A DNA stretch of 64,000 nucleotides, taken from the NCBI RefSeq assembly GCF_003672135.1, contig NC_039516.1, positions 11,143,838 through 11,207,837 on the forward strand. The letters are read 5' to 3'. A model generated the notes under the pieces. The model saw only the letters and a program-made list of their open reading frames with translations. It made no database searches and was not told the origin of the DNA. The position numbers and the translations under genes are program-made. This stretch comes from Ooceraea biroi. Its lineage: Eukaryota > Arthropoda > Insecta > Hymenoptera > Formicidae. This document shows positions 51,701 through 62,939 of this stretch, one piece after another (positions within the stretch are counted from its first letter, which is position 1; the number at the start of each line of letters is the position of its first letter).

Positions 51701-52114
51701 GCTCGACATAACGCGAGTATAAAATAACAAGCCATAAGTCAGCGAGAGTGCACACATCCGAGGACACACGTCGGTCTCGAGGCGTCTCTAGGAGAGTGCG
51801 AGCGGCACGCACTCTCACACGACATCTCATTAACACTATTTTCTTAATAACCCGCGATAAGAACTGGTCCTGCCCGCGCGAACCATTCCGACGTGTCCAT
51901 CTCGTTTTCTTGCGCAGCCTTGGCGGGCACCTCGGGGGCAGGCGCAAGCAAAGGCCGCGCAAAGGCCGTTAAATATATGTATACCGCGTAAGAATAATAA
52001 TTATTCCTAAGTATAGGCCTTGTGCGAATGGCCGCCGCGCGGCCGTGCGGTGTCTTTGACGCGGCCCCGAGAGTATCCCCGTGCTCGTTCCATCGTGGCA
52101 TCGGGGGCACCGTT
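48795..52114. other. No gene recognised except one doubtful small ORF
   Basis: Mostly AT-rich DNA up to about 49780, then mixed. Apart from the candidate at 51469-51735, I see no frame with protein-like character. Confidence 0.5.
51469..51735 (-). CDS. Doubtful 88-codon ORF of unknown function
   Basis: The minus-strand frame opens MACYFILALCRAPFFVL, a hydrophobic N-terminus that could act as a signal sequence. It continues with alternating hydrophobic and polar residues, a CKSC pair (TMCKSCIINV), and ends RGDYYLIV. Its composition looks more protein-like than the Arg/Ser-rich chance frames elsewhere. No promoter, poly(A) signal or homologous family is recognised, and a candidate splice acceptor inside the frame (VIP region) would alter the start. 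It may be a small secreted-protein gene, an exon of a larger gene, or chance. Confidence 0.2.
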   Translation of the reverse strand: MACYFILALCRAPFFVLHTRLVKIEVIPVPTLKIPVMKGMHVVMQKRWGGNDVLILTDDPTMCKSCIINVHGAKLPVITQRGDYYLIV

Positions 52115-52204
52115 CCCATGGCGAGCGCTTCAATTAAACAAACAGTCCTGAGCTCCAGATGCGTAAAATTTGATTTTGCATATATTAATTCCGACCAGTG
52201 GCGC
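52115..52204. repeat. Diverged duplicated non-coding block, copy A
   Basis: It begins CCCATGGCGAGCGCTTCAAT and ends ACCAGTGGCGC, with TTTTGCA and TTAATT between. The same landmarks in the same order occur at 52863-52947. It is an old duplication, a repeat family member, or a constrained regulatory module; no coding frame is shared. Confidence 0.6.
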
Positions 52205-54201
52205 CGCCCAGGAATCCGCGAGAGCCATTAACGATGCGATTTACGGTGCGTTAAGCGCAGCGAGAGCCGATGGACACGTCCGATTAAAAAGAGAGGAAAC
52301 ATCCGTCGCGGAAGATTAAAGTGAAAGCGACTGATTATCGGAAGAACATTTTACAATAATCTCAATCATCTCGCTAAAAAAAAGAAACGTGCGTAGAGAA
52401 TACGTAGAAAAAAAATCACAACGTATCTCTATTTCGTTAGAACATTTAACGTGTAACGTTTAATTATTCCCGTATTCAGGACAGAAGTCTATAAGCAAAA
52501 GAAGAAATTAAATTTTGTTGTCTGCTTCATTTCAAAACGAGGAAACAAGCGTGAATGCGAATTTTTCGAAGAAATCCGCAGAGTCGCAGTGGATCGCGAC
52601 GTACGTTTGTTAAGCGTTAATTAGAATGCAACTTCCAGTAATGCGTTTAACTCCGGGTGTTAACTTCCACATCTGCGAGGGAAGACTTGGGTGCTAATAT
52701 ACAATACCTTCTTCTGTGCATTAAAGTCACGCGTTATTACGGACTCCGGGACGTGATTATGTATGCCCCGTGCGCTCTTTAAGTTGCAATGTTAATTTCG
52801 TAAGCGTTCGATGGGACCGCGTGTCATGTTGTCCGTTATGATACGTGTCGATGGTCTCCATACCCATGGCGAGCGTTTTAATTAAGCGGACCGCGCGTTG
52901 CTCAAAAATGGGTCTTACATGTTAATTTTGCAAGTTACCAGTGGCGCAGAATCACCTGCCTGTCCTCTCCTCGTATCTCCGCATATCTTCAAAATGTCGA
53001 ACACTCGCGCAATCTGCAAGCTGATAGCTCTGCAATATGTTTGCACTCTGTAATATCAACGTTACAAATTGTTCTTATAGATGGAAAGTAGCCTTCTATT
53101 ATACACAATCATGATTCAATCATGAATCAATCGACTTATTACAATTGTTTTTTTCGTTCTACAAAAAGTAATTAATAATGTTCCTATAGTCTGTAGTCCT
53201 ATAATTTTACGTCCAAATGCAATCATTCACTGCTCGAGTAATTCAGTCTCAATGCGGAGCGCGCTGATTGCCATGGAATACTTACGCCAATGTTGGCTAG
53301 TTAGGCCACCATGTAGTAGCTGTAGTTGTCAATTACCACTGTCGTAACTACTAAATAACTCACGCACTTTACGCCGAATCAGGCGATGTTGGCATAAATA
53401 CTCGACGTTACGAGCCCGGCAGACCCGCATCCTTGCTCAGGACATCCCTGTCTCCGGTGGAGGCTCGTATGTGTCGGCAGGGTGTCAATCAAGTCCGGCT
53501 AGCGCACCGGCAACTTTTAATTATCGAAATCCCGCGGATCGCGGCCCGCCCGTCGCTAACGATTCGCGAAGCGCACGCTGATTCCGGTAATGAAGAGTAA
53601 AATGTAAATCCGCGCGCAAGATAACGGTCGGCGTGCCGCCGCACCGCGCCGCGAATTGATTATTAAAGTTAATCCCCTATAGTCAGCCCCGCGTGCCTCG
53701 GAACAAAAGCCCGGCTGGTTATTGAACCCTCATCGCGCCACGGACCAGTAAGACCGTTGATTGCCGCGCGATGCGATGGCTTTATTTTTAGCAGCCTTGC
53801 AACGCGTCTTCGGCGTCTTCGATCGAACGTTTCTCTTTCTTGGATGAATTTCTCCTGGATTTCTTGCAAGGACGGGCAGTGTCCGGGACAATTTTAGAGA
53901 CTGATTATCCGTCGGCGAATTTAGAATAAATTCTTTTTCTCATAAACGCGCGAAAAGGTTCTTGTTCGCAACGAAATTTTCATATTATGCGAGATATCTG
54001 CGTTCGCGCTCAAGATTTTCGCTTGTTTGTGATAAGAAATTCATGGCCTAGGAAATCGTAAGATTTAAATTAAAATAATCGCGTTTGAACTGGATTGGAT
54101 CAAATAAACGATAGTATGTGTTTAAATATATGTTAAATTAATGCTAACGTTAATTATGCTATATGTGTGTTACATGTATCGGTATTGATCTCTTGTTGCA
54201 G
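52205..54201. other. No gene recognised; intron-like sequence upstream of the bHLH exon
   Basis: Apart from copy B of the duplicated block, this is unique mixed DNA with a CpG-rich patch at about 53520-53680. It ends in the polypyrimidine-CAG acceptor of the ss exon, so at least its last part is intron. Confidence 0.6.
52863..52947. repeat. Diverged duplicated non-coding block, copy B
   Basis: It begins CCCATGGCGAGCGTTTTAAT and ends ACCAGTGGCGC. The distance between landmarks is 74 bp here against 79 bp in copy A. It lies 748 bp downstream of copy A in the same orientation. Confidence 0.6.
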
Positions 54202-54392
54202 CTTGAAACCACCGCAGAAGGATGGGGTGACGAAGTCGAATCCCAGCAAACGGCATCGGGAGCGATTGAACGCCGAGCTGGACACGCTGGCGTCATTGCT
54301 TCCTTTTGAGCAAAATATCCTCAGCAAGCTGGATCGACTCAGCATCCTCAGACTCAGCGTAAGCTACCTCCGCACCAAGAGCTACTTTCAAA
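54202..54392 (+). CDS. ss: bHLH exon of spineless / aryl hydrocarbon receptor
   Basis: A 191-nt internal exon between the acceptor CTCTTGTTGCAG and the donor GTAAGT (54393-54398). Its first base completes a codon begun in the previous exon; 63 codons follow and one base is left over. The basic region reads KSNPSKRHRERLN (exon residues 11-23). Helix 1 continues AELDTLASLLPFEQ, then the loop, and helix 2 is KLDRLSILRLSVSYLRTKSY. This is the highly conserved DNA-binding and dimerisation region of the class VII bHLH-PAS receptors AHR and Spineless, nuclear transcription factors that pair with ARNT/Tango on XRE-like sites. In Drosophila the protein specifies distal antenna, leg and bristle identity and some photoreceptors. 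The exon is intact, with no stop or frameshift. The short preceding exon (about 20 residues in relatives) and the PAS-A/PAS-B exons were not found in the window, so the flanking introns must be long or extend outside it. Confidence 0.96.
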
Positions 54393-54962
54393 GTAAGTTT
54401 TTAGCCTTTCAAGTTTCCTCACCAACGCATTACGTAACTGGACTCCATATGCAGCCTGCCGCATAATTGTTGCACATGGTATGTGCATTTAAAAAAATTG
54501 TTTTATCGTTCTCTCATGAGATGCATCTCTTGGATGCACGTCATTTGATCGCTGAGAAAGAGAAAGATATCATCTGCAATAAGTATGCAAAAATCTGTAT
54601 TAGTTAAGAGCAATAGGATTACCGCCGTTTGCGCAACGATAACCGAAATATGTAGAGAACTTGTGCAACAAATACCTCGAGTTATAACCGTAAGAGCCCT
54701 ACCGTAACGCGACTGTATCCACCTTTTCGTCAGCACGCGAGATTCTCGTTACATCCTGAAGACAATAAGATTCGAAACAATGCGTGGTCCGCGGCGTTGC
54801 CCTTTTGTTCCTCCACTTCCACCGACTGATAGCTTAATATCGAATGTTTCGCATTGTATCTAGATAAAATATCGAAGCTAGATAACGTGATCTTGCGCTC
54901 GCGCGTACAATGAGACAGTGAGGAATGATATTCGGATTATTAGCGTGATTCTTTTTAAAGTA
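54393..54962 (+). other. ss: Start of the intron after the bHLH exon
   Basis: It begins with a strong GTAAGT donor. No acceptor followed by PAS coding sequence was found up to the end of the window, so this intron probably exceeds 9.6 kb and contains the mariner at 54963-56215. Confidence 0.7.
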
Positions 54963-56215
54963 TTAGGGGTGTGATTTAGTTTTGAGGGTTTTTTTTGCTC
55001 AAAAACGCATGTATTTAAATATAATGAATGAATACCTTAATCAAAATATTTTCCTTCGCTTTCTATAGCTTTTTCCCATCTTTCTGGCAAGAGATGGATT
55101 CCACCACGATAAAATGACTCGTCTTTTCAGTTGATCCATTCGTCGACGAATTTTCGCACTTCTTCCAAATTATGAAAGTGTGTATCCTCTAAAGCGTGTT
55201 GCATCGACCGGAACAAATAATAATCGCATGGAGCAATGTCCGGAGAATACGCGGGGTGCGGTAAGACTTCCCATTCAAGCTCTAATAGTGTTTGTTTCAC
55301 TGATAACGCAACGTCAGGTCGAGCGTTGTCACGAAGAAGAATCACTTTCCGTCGTTTACTCGCAATTGGTGGTCGTTTTTGGTCCAACGCTTGCTTCAAC
55401 TTGTACAATTGGTGTCGATAACGATCAGCCGTGACAGTCTCATGCGGATTTAACAGCTCATAGTACACTATCCCACCAAATACAGAGCATTACTTTTCAA
55501 CCGTGAATATTGCGTCTCGGAGTGGATGTTGATGGTTCGCCTGGATCCACCCATGATTTTCTGCGTTTGGGATTATTAAAATAGATGCACTTTTCATCCC
55601 CAGTAACAATCCGAGACAAAAGACTCTTCTTTTTTTGCCTGGCGATCAACGAAATGCAAATGTTCAAATGGCACTTTCCGATAATTGATGTCGAACCCAT
55701 TTCCCTTCTTTCTGAATTTTTCCCATTTCATGTAAATGTTTGGTAACTGTTGTACGATCAACATTTAATGCTCTGGCAAGTTCTGAAGTGGATTGTGTTG
55801 GATTTTCGTCCAATAATGCTTGCAAATCTGCATTTTCAAGCTTTCTTGGTTGTCCCGAGCGTTCTTTGTCCTTCACATCAGTATGACCACTTTTAAAGCG
55901 TCTAAACCAGTATTCACACGTCTTAATTGATGGGGCAGAATCACCATAAGTTTCCACAAGAATTCTATAACCGTCAGCCGCAGTTTTCTTTTGATTAAAA
56001 AACAAAAGCAACGCATGTCGAAAATGCTCTTTCGGAAGTTGCATTTTTACGATGATATAAACACAACTGTTATTGCATCTATTGCTATAATGCTACTAAA
56101 TGTCATGGGTAATGTCAACACTGTAAGAAACAACAGTTATCGGAAACAGCTATTGGAACAAACTGACACTACAGCCATCTGTTGCAAAACCCTCAAAACT
56201 AAATCACACTCCTAA
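54963..56215 (-). mobile_element. Mariner of the mauritiana-like type in an ss intron
   Basis: 1253 bp if the ends are taken as TTAGGGGTGTGATTTAG (left) and TTAGGAGTGTGATTTAG (right, read inward). TA dinucleotides lie at 54961-54962 and 56216-56217. The inverted repeats run about 30 nt to GAGGGTTTT with one mismatch. The boundary could be 3 bases shorter on each side, since TA also follows inside TTAG. The minus-strand transposase resembles the mauritiana (Mos1-type) group more than the other two mariners here. Confidence 0.92.
55037..56044 (-). pseudogene. Broken mauritiana-like mariner transposase
   Basis: It starts at Met 56042-56044 (MQLPKEHFRHALLLFF) and ends at a TAA at 55037-55039. 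In order: a helix-turn-helix region (KTCEYWFRRFKSG, STSELARALNVDRTTV), the MGKIQKEGKWVRHQLSE linker, TGDEK, LRDNARPD and SPDIAPCDYYLF, so all three catalytic Asp codons remain. There are several lesions: a frame-changing deletion near 55670, an in-frame TGA at 55497-55499, another frame-changing deletion near 55470 in the WWDQKG motif, and a TGA at 55127-55129 before the C-terminal RGGIHLLPERWEK. It has decayed more than the other mariners. It can make no active enzyme. Confidence 0.92.
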
Positions 56216-57083
56216 TATTTCGTTTCGATGATGATAATATTATAATATAAAATGATACGAGCAATACGTTCGGTTGCTGAAATTATGCAACTTCGGCGGA
56301 AGAACGGCCTCTCCCTTGCACACCATGGCTGTGCAATCTCATCTGCAATTGCAATCAGGTGGGGCCAATCGAAGAATCGCCGCGGAATAATAGGGAGAGA
56401 CGCTCCCGTCTTCCACTTTCTGCACTGCTATTAACCGCCGGCGTGCTCACGTCCCTTGTTTCCAATCTCGCGACGAGCAAAGTGACTCCTGCACCAACGC
56501 GAGCACAATCGAGCTCATTGATTTTTGCGCGAAGGCTTACCAGGCCTAGACGAAGAAGTAAGATTGCCTTCACATCCGCTCTCCTCGTCACTTCCTTCGA
56601 CATTCGAGGAAATTGTATCGTTTGAAGTATGTTGGTGTGTGTTACAAGTGGTGCCTTATTTCTTCAATTCTAACGTTCATTTCCATTTTTCATTTAAATT
56701 TATTTTAAGTTATTTATTCTTAGTTTTCACCTTCGTTTCTTCATTCGAGAGTAACTCTCGAAAGTCAGAAAGGGAGTGAGAGAATAGGAATAAGTACGTA
56801 CAAGAGTAACCGGTCGCGGCCGTACAGCACCCTCCAGTGGCAGGTCCATTTGCGAGTGCGGCTCTCGAGAGTGACTCTCGACAGTATTTCTCTCGAATGG
56901 ACACCATAGTCACACGGAGAGTCGGAGAGGGTACCTCCCGTTGCCAGTCGTACCCTCTCTCGACTCGTTTGGTCCAACTCGCGCGACGGCTATCGCGTTA
57001 ACATACGCGTACGCGACGACGCGTCCACCGAAAGAGGGAACGGGAAAGAGTCCATTAGCGGAAGAGGAGGACATTGCCCACGT

Positions 57084-57102
57084 ACACACACACACACACA
57101 CA
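57084..57102. repeat. (CA)n microsatellite
   Basis: An ACACAC run followed by ATATACTC and further alternating sequence. Confidence 0.9.
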
Positions 57103-60100
57103 TATACTCAGAGACACATATACATACGTCGATGGTCGTACGCCCAGAAACGGACGATCTTCGTTCTCCGAGGGAGCGCGAGTGCGAGCGAGATGGCAGA
57201 TATACCGGGGGGCGCAATAGCGTATGCAAGGTAATGCACGGGCACGAATCCGGATTGAACGCGCGGAGGTGGACGCTTCCACCCTCCTAGTCCTCTTCGT
57301 CTTTCTCATCGTGCCAGCGTGTTGCCGGTGTCTGCCTCTGTGTTCTCGCGTGTGTGAGCCGCTGCTTCTGGCTACCTCCGCGCGATATCGCGGATCTCGC
57401 AGTATATCACCGGGGTCCGCGTGCGAGAGGTTGCGGCCTGGACTTCTCCTTAGCGCTCTTGTTGCTGCTGCTGCTGCCGATACCGAGAGCGAGACTCGCG
57501 CGCGAGACGCAGCGACCCGCAGCGCATTGTTTCACACCGTTTTAATAGGTATTCATTGTCGGGACTCAGATCTCTGCCGAAGACTCCCAACGGAGTGTCG
57601 TACCTCGATCTGCTGCGATACCCCGGGACTCCCTGCGCCCACTTACCGCCCCTCCGTGAGACTCCCGTTTCGATCGTGCCTCTGTAAACAGGATCTTTTT
57701 CGTCTGAAGTGTAAACTGGATATGGAACATTCGACCGAACTGTAACTTACGGAAACGATTAAAGTATCGAAATTTGGAGGAAATCATGAAAAGTACGGGT
57801 GTGCGATCGGATTAAATGATAACTTATTTTCCAAACGTTTTCATTTCTCTTCGTTTTTCGTTTCTCGAGCATTTTTGATGTCACTTAAAATTCATTGTCG
57901 TCAGTGACGTATTTTTTGAATTCTGATTTTATTTTTAATTTTTAAATAATATTAGAACTCTTAATCTTAATTTTATAAATATTAGTCACTTAATAATCAT
58001 ATATCGATCAATAGAAAACTAAAATTCCGTAGACGCATTAAAAAAGAAACTGTACTGCGCTGTCGCTTCGGTTCCCGACCGTTCCCGTCCAGTCGGTATT
58101 GATTGCGGGGTCCGATTTCCGGAAACTTATCGACTTCCGTTCCGCAGAAGCGCGCGGTACGGGCCCTCGATTAAAAAGGCGCCGTTTGCGCCTCGGCGAG
58201 CGTAGCAGCCGTTAACAAGATTAACAGCTCCGCGTCCGATCGGCAACATTAATCCGAGTAACACGGGTAGTAACCCGCGAGGAATCTCGCTCCCCCTCGT
58301 CACCCCCCTCGCTCGCCCCGGCTCACCGCGCTATGTAAATTAATTAGGGCCCACGGTAACCGCGCTGATTTTTCAAGCAGGCACGTGGTGCGCGCCTCCC
58401 TCGCCTCGAGGTAGAAAGAACCGAGGCAGGAGGGAGATGACGATGAGAGAAAGAGGAACAGAAAGAAGAAGAAGAAGAAGGTGGCGAAGTCGGGGCCTGA
58501 AGGTAAAATCGCCGGGCATTGAAGAGGCGGTGTGTGCGAGGAGACGGTCCCTCGGCGCTCGGATCCTCGCATCGGGGGCCCCAGATAGCAGATCTTACCC
58601 GGGGGCTGCGCCTGCCTCCCTCGTCTTTCTCACACATCCCTGTGCCCCTCCTCCGTTCGCGCTACCGGTCCGAGAGATCCCGCGTCCGAACGAATCTCGG
58701 CAATTAACCTACGCCACTTAGTCTTATTATTGGTGGCTCCTTCGCCTTGCGCGTCATCCTCGAGAAGAAGAGGGAGAGAAAGAGAGATAGAGGAGAATCC
58801 CCGGCTGGTCCACGCGACTACGAACTGTCCTCCGTATCCTGAAAAACGTACTTCCGATCCGCAAAATTGCGCTCCGTGATGGAAATCGCTTTTTCCTTTT
58901 GTGTTGCCTGCTTTTGTCAAAGCGAAAGTTGTAGAACTGATACGGTGTCGATTTTCTCATTTTTTAAATTAAGTTTCCTTTAAGAGAGAAAGAAAGAAAA
59001 AAATAAAATCCTACATTTTTACGCGACGGTATTTAAAGTCTTCTCGTAGAATATAATATATAATATATCGTTTTTATGAATATAATATTATCGTTTTTAT
59101 GGATTCGGTCTATTTAATAATTAGAGACAAATGCAACTTTATTTGTAGTTGTATTTAAAGGATTTTCCATGTCGAACTTTATAATTCCCTAATTTTTTAT
59201 GTCAAATGGTTTCTTCATTAAATTTCAACATCCGTGACTAATGCAATTCACAAATATGAGATTATTTAATTTATTCCCTATTTGAGCAGGACTTGGAAAT
59301 AATTTAATCGGAAATCTGTCGGTCGCGTTGCGTTCGCGTGCTTACTGCGATATCGTAGATCGAGAGACCCTTGACACTCGCAAATAAAACGTCGCAGGAA
59401 AGAGATTAATGTGACTGGCACACTGAGCTGATTTGCGCGTCAGCTCGCGTTCGATTAAGCGTGACTAAACATCGGAAGGAGCTTTTCCGTGATCGGTTTT
59501 CGCCCCGATGCGTCCGAGAACCCGCTTAATGGTCGCGTTAATCGTGCGAAGCGCGGACAGGCGCTGAAAGGATTCGTACACGTGAATGGAATCGCGCAGA
59601 ACGCGTGACCGGCCGTGCGCGGCCAATTATTTCGATGATTTACGACGTCCTTACCGCCGTAATTAGTAGAAAAAAAGATTTATGCCCCCGTGACGTATGT
59701 ACCATGCACCGCGACAGTATCGCGCTTCTGCGAATCTTGAGATACCTGGAGACACCTGGAACAACCCTGAGCGACATATCACGTAAAACCACCAATCGAA
59801 GCAAAATCGAAGCAAAATTGAAGAAATTTTGTATTACGATTTTTAACAAATCAAGCGATCCGTGGTTGCTATTTATTAACACATAGATTATCTCGTCATC
59901 TACATGTATTTGTCATACACGGGTGACGGTAATAACTTAAGCAAGTATGATTTTATTAATTGCAGATATTAATATGAATTACAATATTATTAGTAATTAC
60001 AGAGATGTTGAGTGAAAATAAAATAAAATATTTTATATTATATATATATATATATCAATGTAGGAAATAAAATTAATATTATCACACTCACACTCGAAAT

Positions 60101-60143
60101 TATTTAGTTCGGCAATCTAAAAGTGTTAAAAGATACAGAGCGA

Positions 60144-60178
60144 ACGGGTACAATAATCGTAAAGATTATTGTACCCGT
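60144..60178. repeat. Perfect 15-bp stem, 5-nt loop hairpin
   Basis: ACGGGTACAATAATC (60144-60158), loop GTAAA, then the exact complement to 60178. No T-run follows that would suggest a pol III transcript. The pairing does not extend beyond 15 bp, which is short for a pre-miRNA. Confidence 0.9.
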
Positions 60179-62894
60179 GGAAAGAAACTACACGCTATAA
60201 TGTTCAGTGCAAAACACGGAAAAGCGCAAAATCGCTCGAAAGTAACGCAGTCGGCACAGCATTTTTGCCGTGCCGTATCGCTGCTTAATTAAGATGCTTC
60301 GTGTCCAATACGCAGATACGATCTCTCTGTATGCGTGCCGCGGTTTCGTTCGCGTTGTTCCCCGTGTATAAATATGATAATAAAAACACATTTATCGCAA
60401 ACACACTTATCGCAAATATAAAATATAGCGAATTGACGATAGCCAAATAGCCGATCGAACGATAGCCAAAATCGATTCCCCTCGCGTCCGTTTTTTCCTT
60501 ACATTTCCCTCGTAATCCTGTCGACAGTCCAGATCTCTACACTGATTCACTAAAAAACAAAATCGCAGACACTCCTGAGGCATTAATAAGCGCGCAAAAA
60601 CGACTCGTAAAAGAGACTCAGACCTTTTTTTTTCTTAATAAATAAAGAACAAGTCGGAGATCGAGAAAGTCGGCTCGGATCGCGCTCTTCCGGTTTTCAG
60701 CCAGCAGATTCGTCTCACTGATTTCTTCTCCCTTTCGCTTGTTTCTTGTTCTTCTCTTTCCTTATCGAATTCGGTCTCTCTTTCTATCTCGTTCCCCACG
60801 TTGCCCCTCTCGCTCTGCCAGGTGCGGGGACGAAATGGAAAATGCAAATAAGCCGTAATAACGAGATGGTATAACCGTATCGCTCGGCCGTATCTCTCCA
60901 TCGCGGACTTACGCATCTCCCGGACGTTTATGATATACATTTACACGTGTGTATGATGTATTAGCATAGGCGCGCTACTTACGGGCGCGCGCTCGCGCGC
61001 AAACATCGATCGACCCGGGCGATCGGATCATTTAAGGCCTCGAGATGCGCGTGCCCCTTTTTTGGCGGTAGCACCTCTCGTTCACAGCTTGTACACGCCA
61101 GCGGCGGTTGTGGAGCGATGATTTTCGATAAAATGCGCTCGCGATTAATCCTGACCGCTTACAAATGATTATTTCAAATAATCAAATAATCGTTTCACAT
61201 TAAATTCCTCGCGTTGTTATTTTGGAATTAAAAATTGGAATAAAAATCAAAATTACATTGTATTTGTGTATAGATAATTTATTTAAAACTATGATACAGA
61301 TTTAATTTACAGATCTTTTTCAAAAGTATGTAAAAGGAATGAATTTCTGTATTCGGAATTTTTGAATCTCCATGTTGTTTGAATAATGTGATATTTGTAA
61401 AAAGGGAAATAAAAACGCGAAAACATTTGATATGGTAATTTTTGAATTAGATTACTGCGGTATTCGTTGCATCATTAGTAACAAAAAGACGCTTCACTAT
61501 GTAATTTAATTATTAGATATATACCGCTACATAAAAGTGACATAAATGTTATGCTTAATTAACGCGAATGGTACCAGTAGGTTTAATAGGCTAGGAAATT
61601 GCGACGCGTTGTCAGGATAATCCCGTAAAACTTTAATAACAGATGCGAAGGATGTTTTGCGTGAAACTGGCAAATCGAGAGAAGATTCAAAGAGCGGTGG
61701 ACTGACGCAGAATTATATAATAAATAGACAGTTATTACTGCACTTCCTTTAATTACAAGTAGGCGCGCATCAAAGGGCGTGTGATAACAAACCGCCGGGC
61801 GCGCGGTGGTAAATTAATACATCTGTAATTAACAATCGTTCAAGACGTGGCGTCTAATTTCCTCGACAGAGCTTTCTTTTCCTCTGTAGCAAATCAGTGT
61901 AATCAATTTATACGAAGTCGTATCGTAATCGATTACCGTGTGATTCTAATGGCACCTCACTCGGAATGTGGCAATATTACATGGGTGTCCGTAAATGAAT
62001 AATTCTTCGAGATTTTCATTAGGATTTAATTGAGATTTAATTAATCTCGGAATGTTGCTTCGGTTCGGCCAACAGAGCGGGCAGGGATTTCGATTGACAC
62101 GTGTTTGCTTGAAGTTTGAATCGCTTCATTTGCGGGACGTTTCTACATGGCGTCACGGGCTGAAATATCGTGCACACAGTGCCACCACGTCGAGTCCATG
62201 CGTGGTGCGTTTTGATTAAGGCGTCTGAGGGTAACGAATTGTGTAATGAGTATTTGATGCGCTCGCCCAGTGAAGTAATTAGTCCTGCGACGTTATTAAT
62301 GTTTCCGACTAACGTTTTCATCTTTACTCGGGCGACGGGTATGACCACAGTATTTACTGCGCCGCATTCCTTTCCTTCATTTTTCCATCCTCTCTTTTTT
62401 CTTCAACACACGGTAGCATTCAGTTGTGCATGTGTGTGGCGAGAGGATAATCAAAAAATTAAACTGACGCGTGCGGAGATTTTCAATCTCGAATCTGTAA
62501 AGGACTTTGTGTTATTAAGTCAGACTTTCAAGCTGGAAATCATTCAAGTACAGGAAGATATTTCAAATCATATCGCATTGAATTTTATTTATAATATTTT
62601 GCAACTATTTGAGTTCATTACTTATATCTATATTCATATTCATACGGCAGATTTATTGCAAATAGAACGAATTCTCGCGCGGTTTGCCATGAGCGAAAGA
62701 GTTCAAGGAAGGTTGATAAAAAATAGCAGACCGCTGCTCAGCACGATTATTTAATTTCGCTGGTTATCTCCGGCGAAGTTCATTTTTCATGTCATTATCG
62801 CGATGCGGCGGCGGGCCTTCGTGATTTCGCCGCGGACAATGCTGCGAGCGATGCACGGCGCCGTTTTATAGAGTCGTCAGCCACCTCGTTCTTC

Positions 62895-62903
<9 letters not shown>

Positions 62904-62936
<33 letters not shown>
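62904..62936. repeat. (CT)n microsatellite
   Basis: An uninterrupted TC/CT run of about 33 nt. Confidence 0.95.

Positions 62937-62939
<3 letters not shown>

Noticed and set aside
57193..57230. Idea that MADIPGGAIAYA is the first exon of ss
   Set aside because: It lies downstream of the bHLH exon on the same strand and its phase (two bases left over) does not fit the phase needed after the bHLH exon.
57224..57745. 173-codon plus frame with a hydrophobic Leu/Val stretch near its start
   Set aside because: The hydrophobic stretch comes from a CTC/GTC-rich tract; the rest is Cys/Arg/Ser-rich with no domain. Could be leader or intron sequence.
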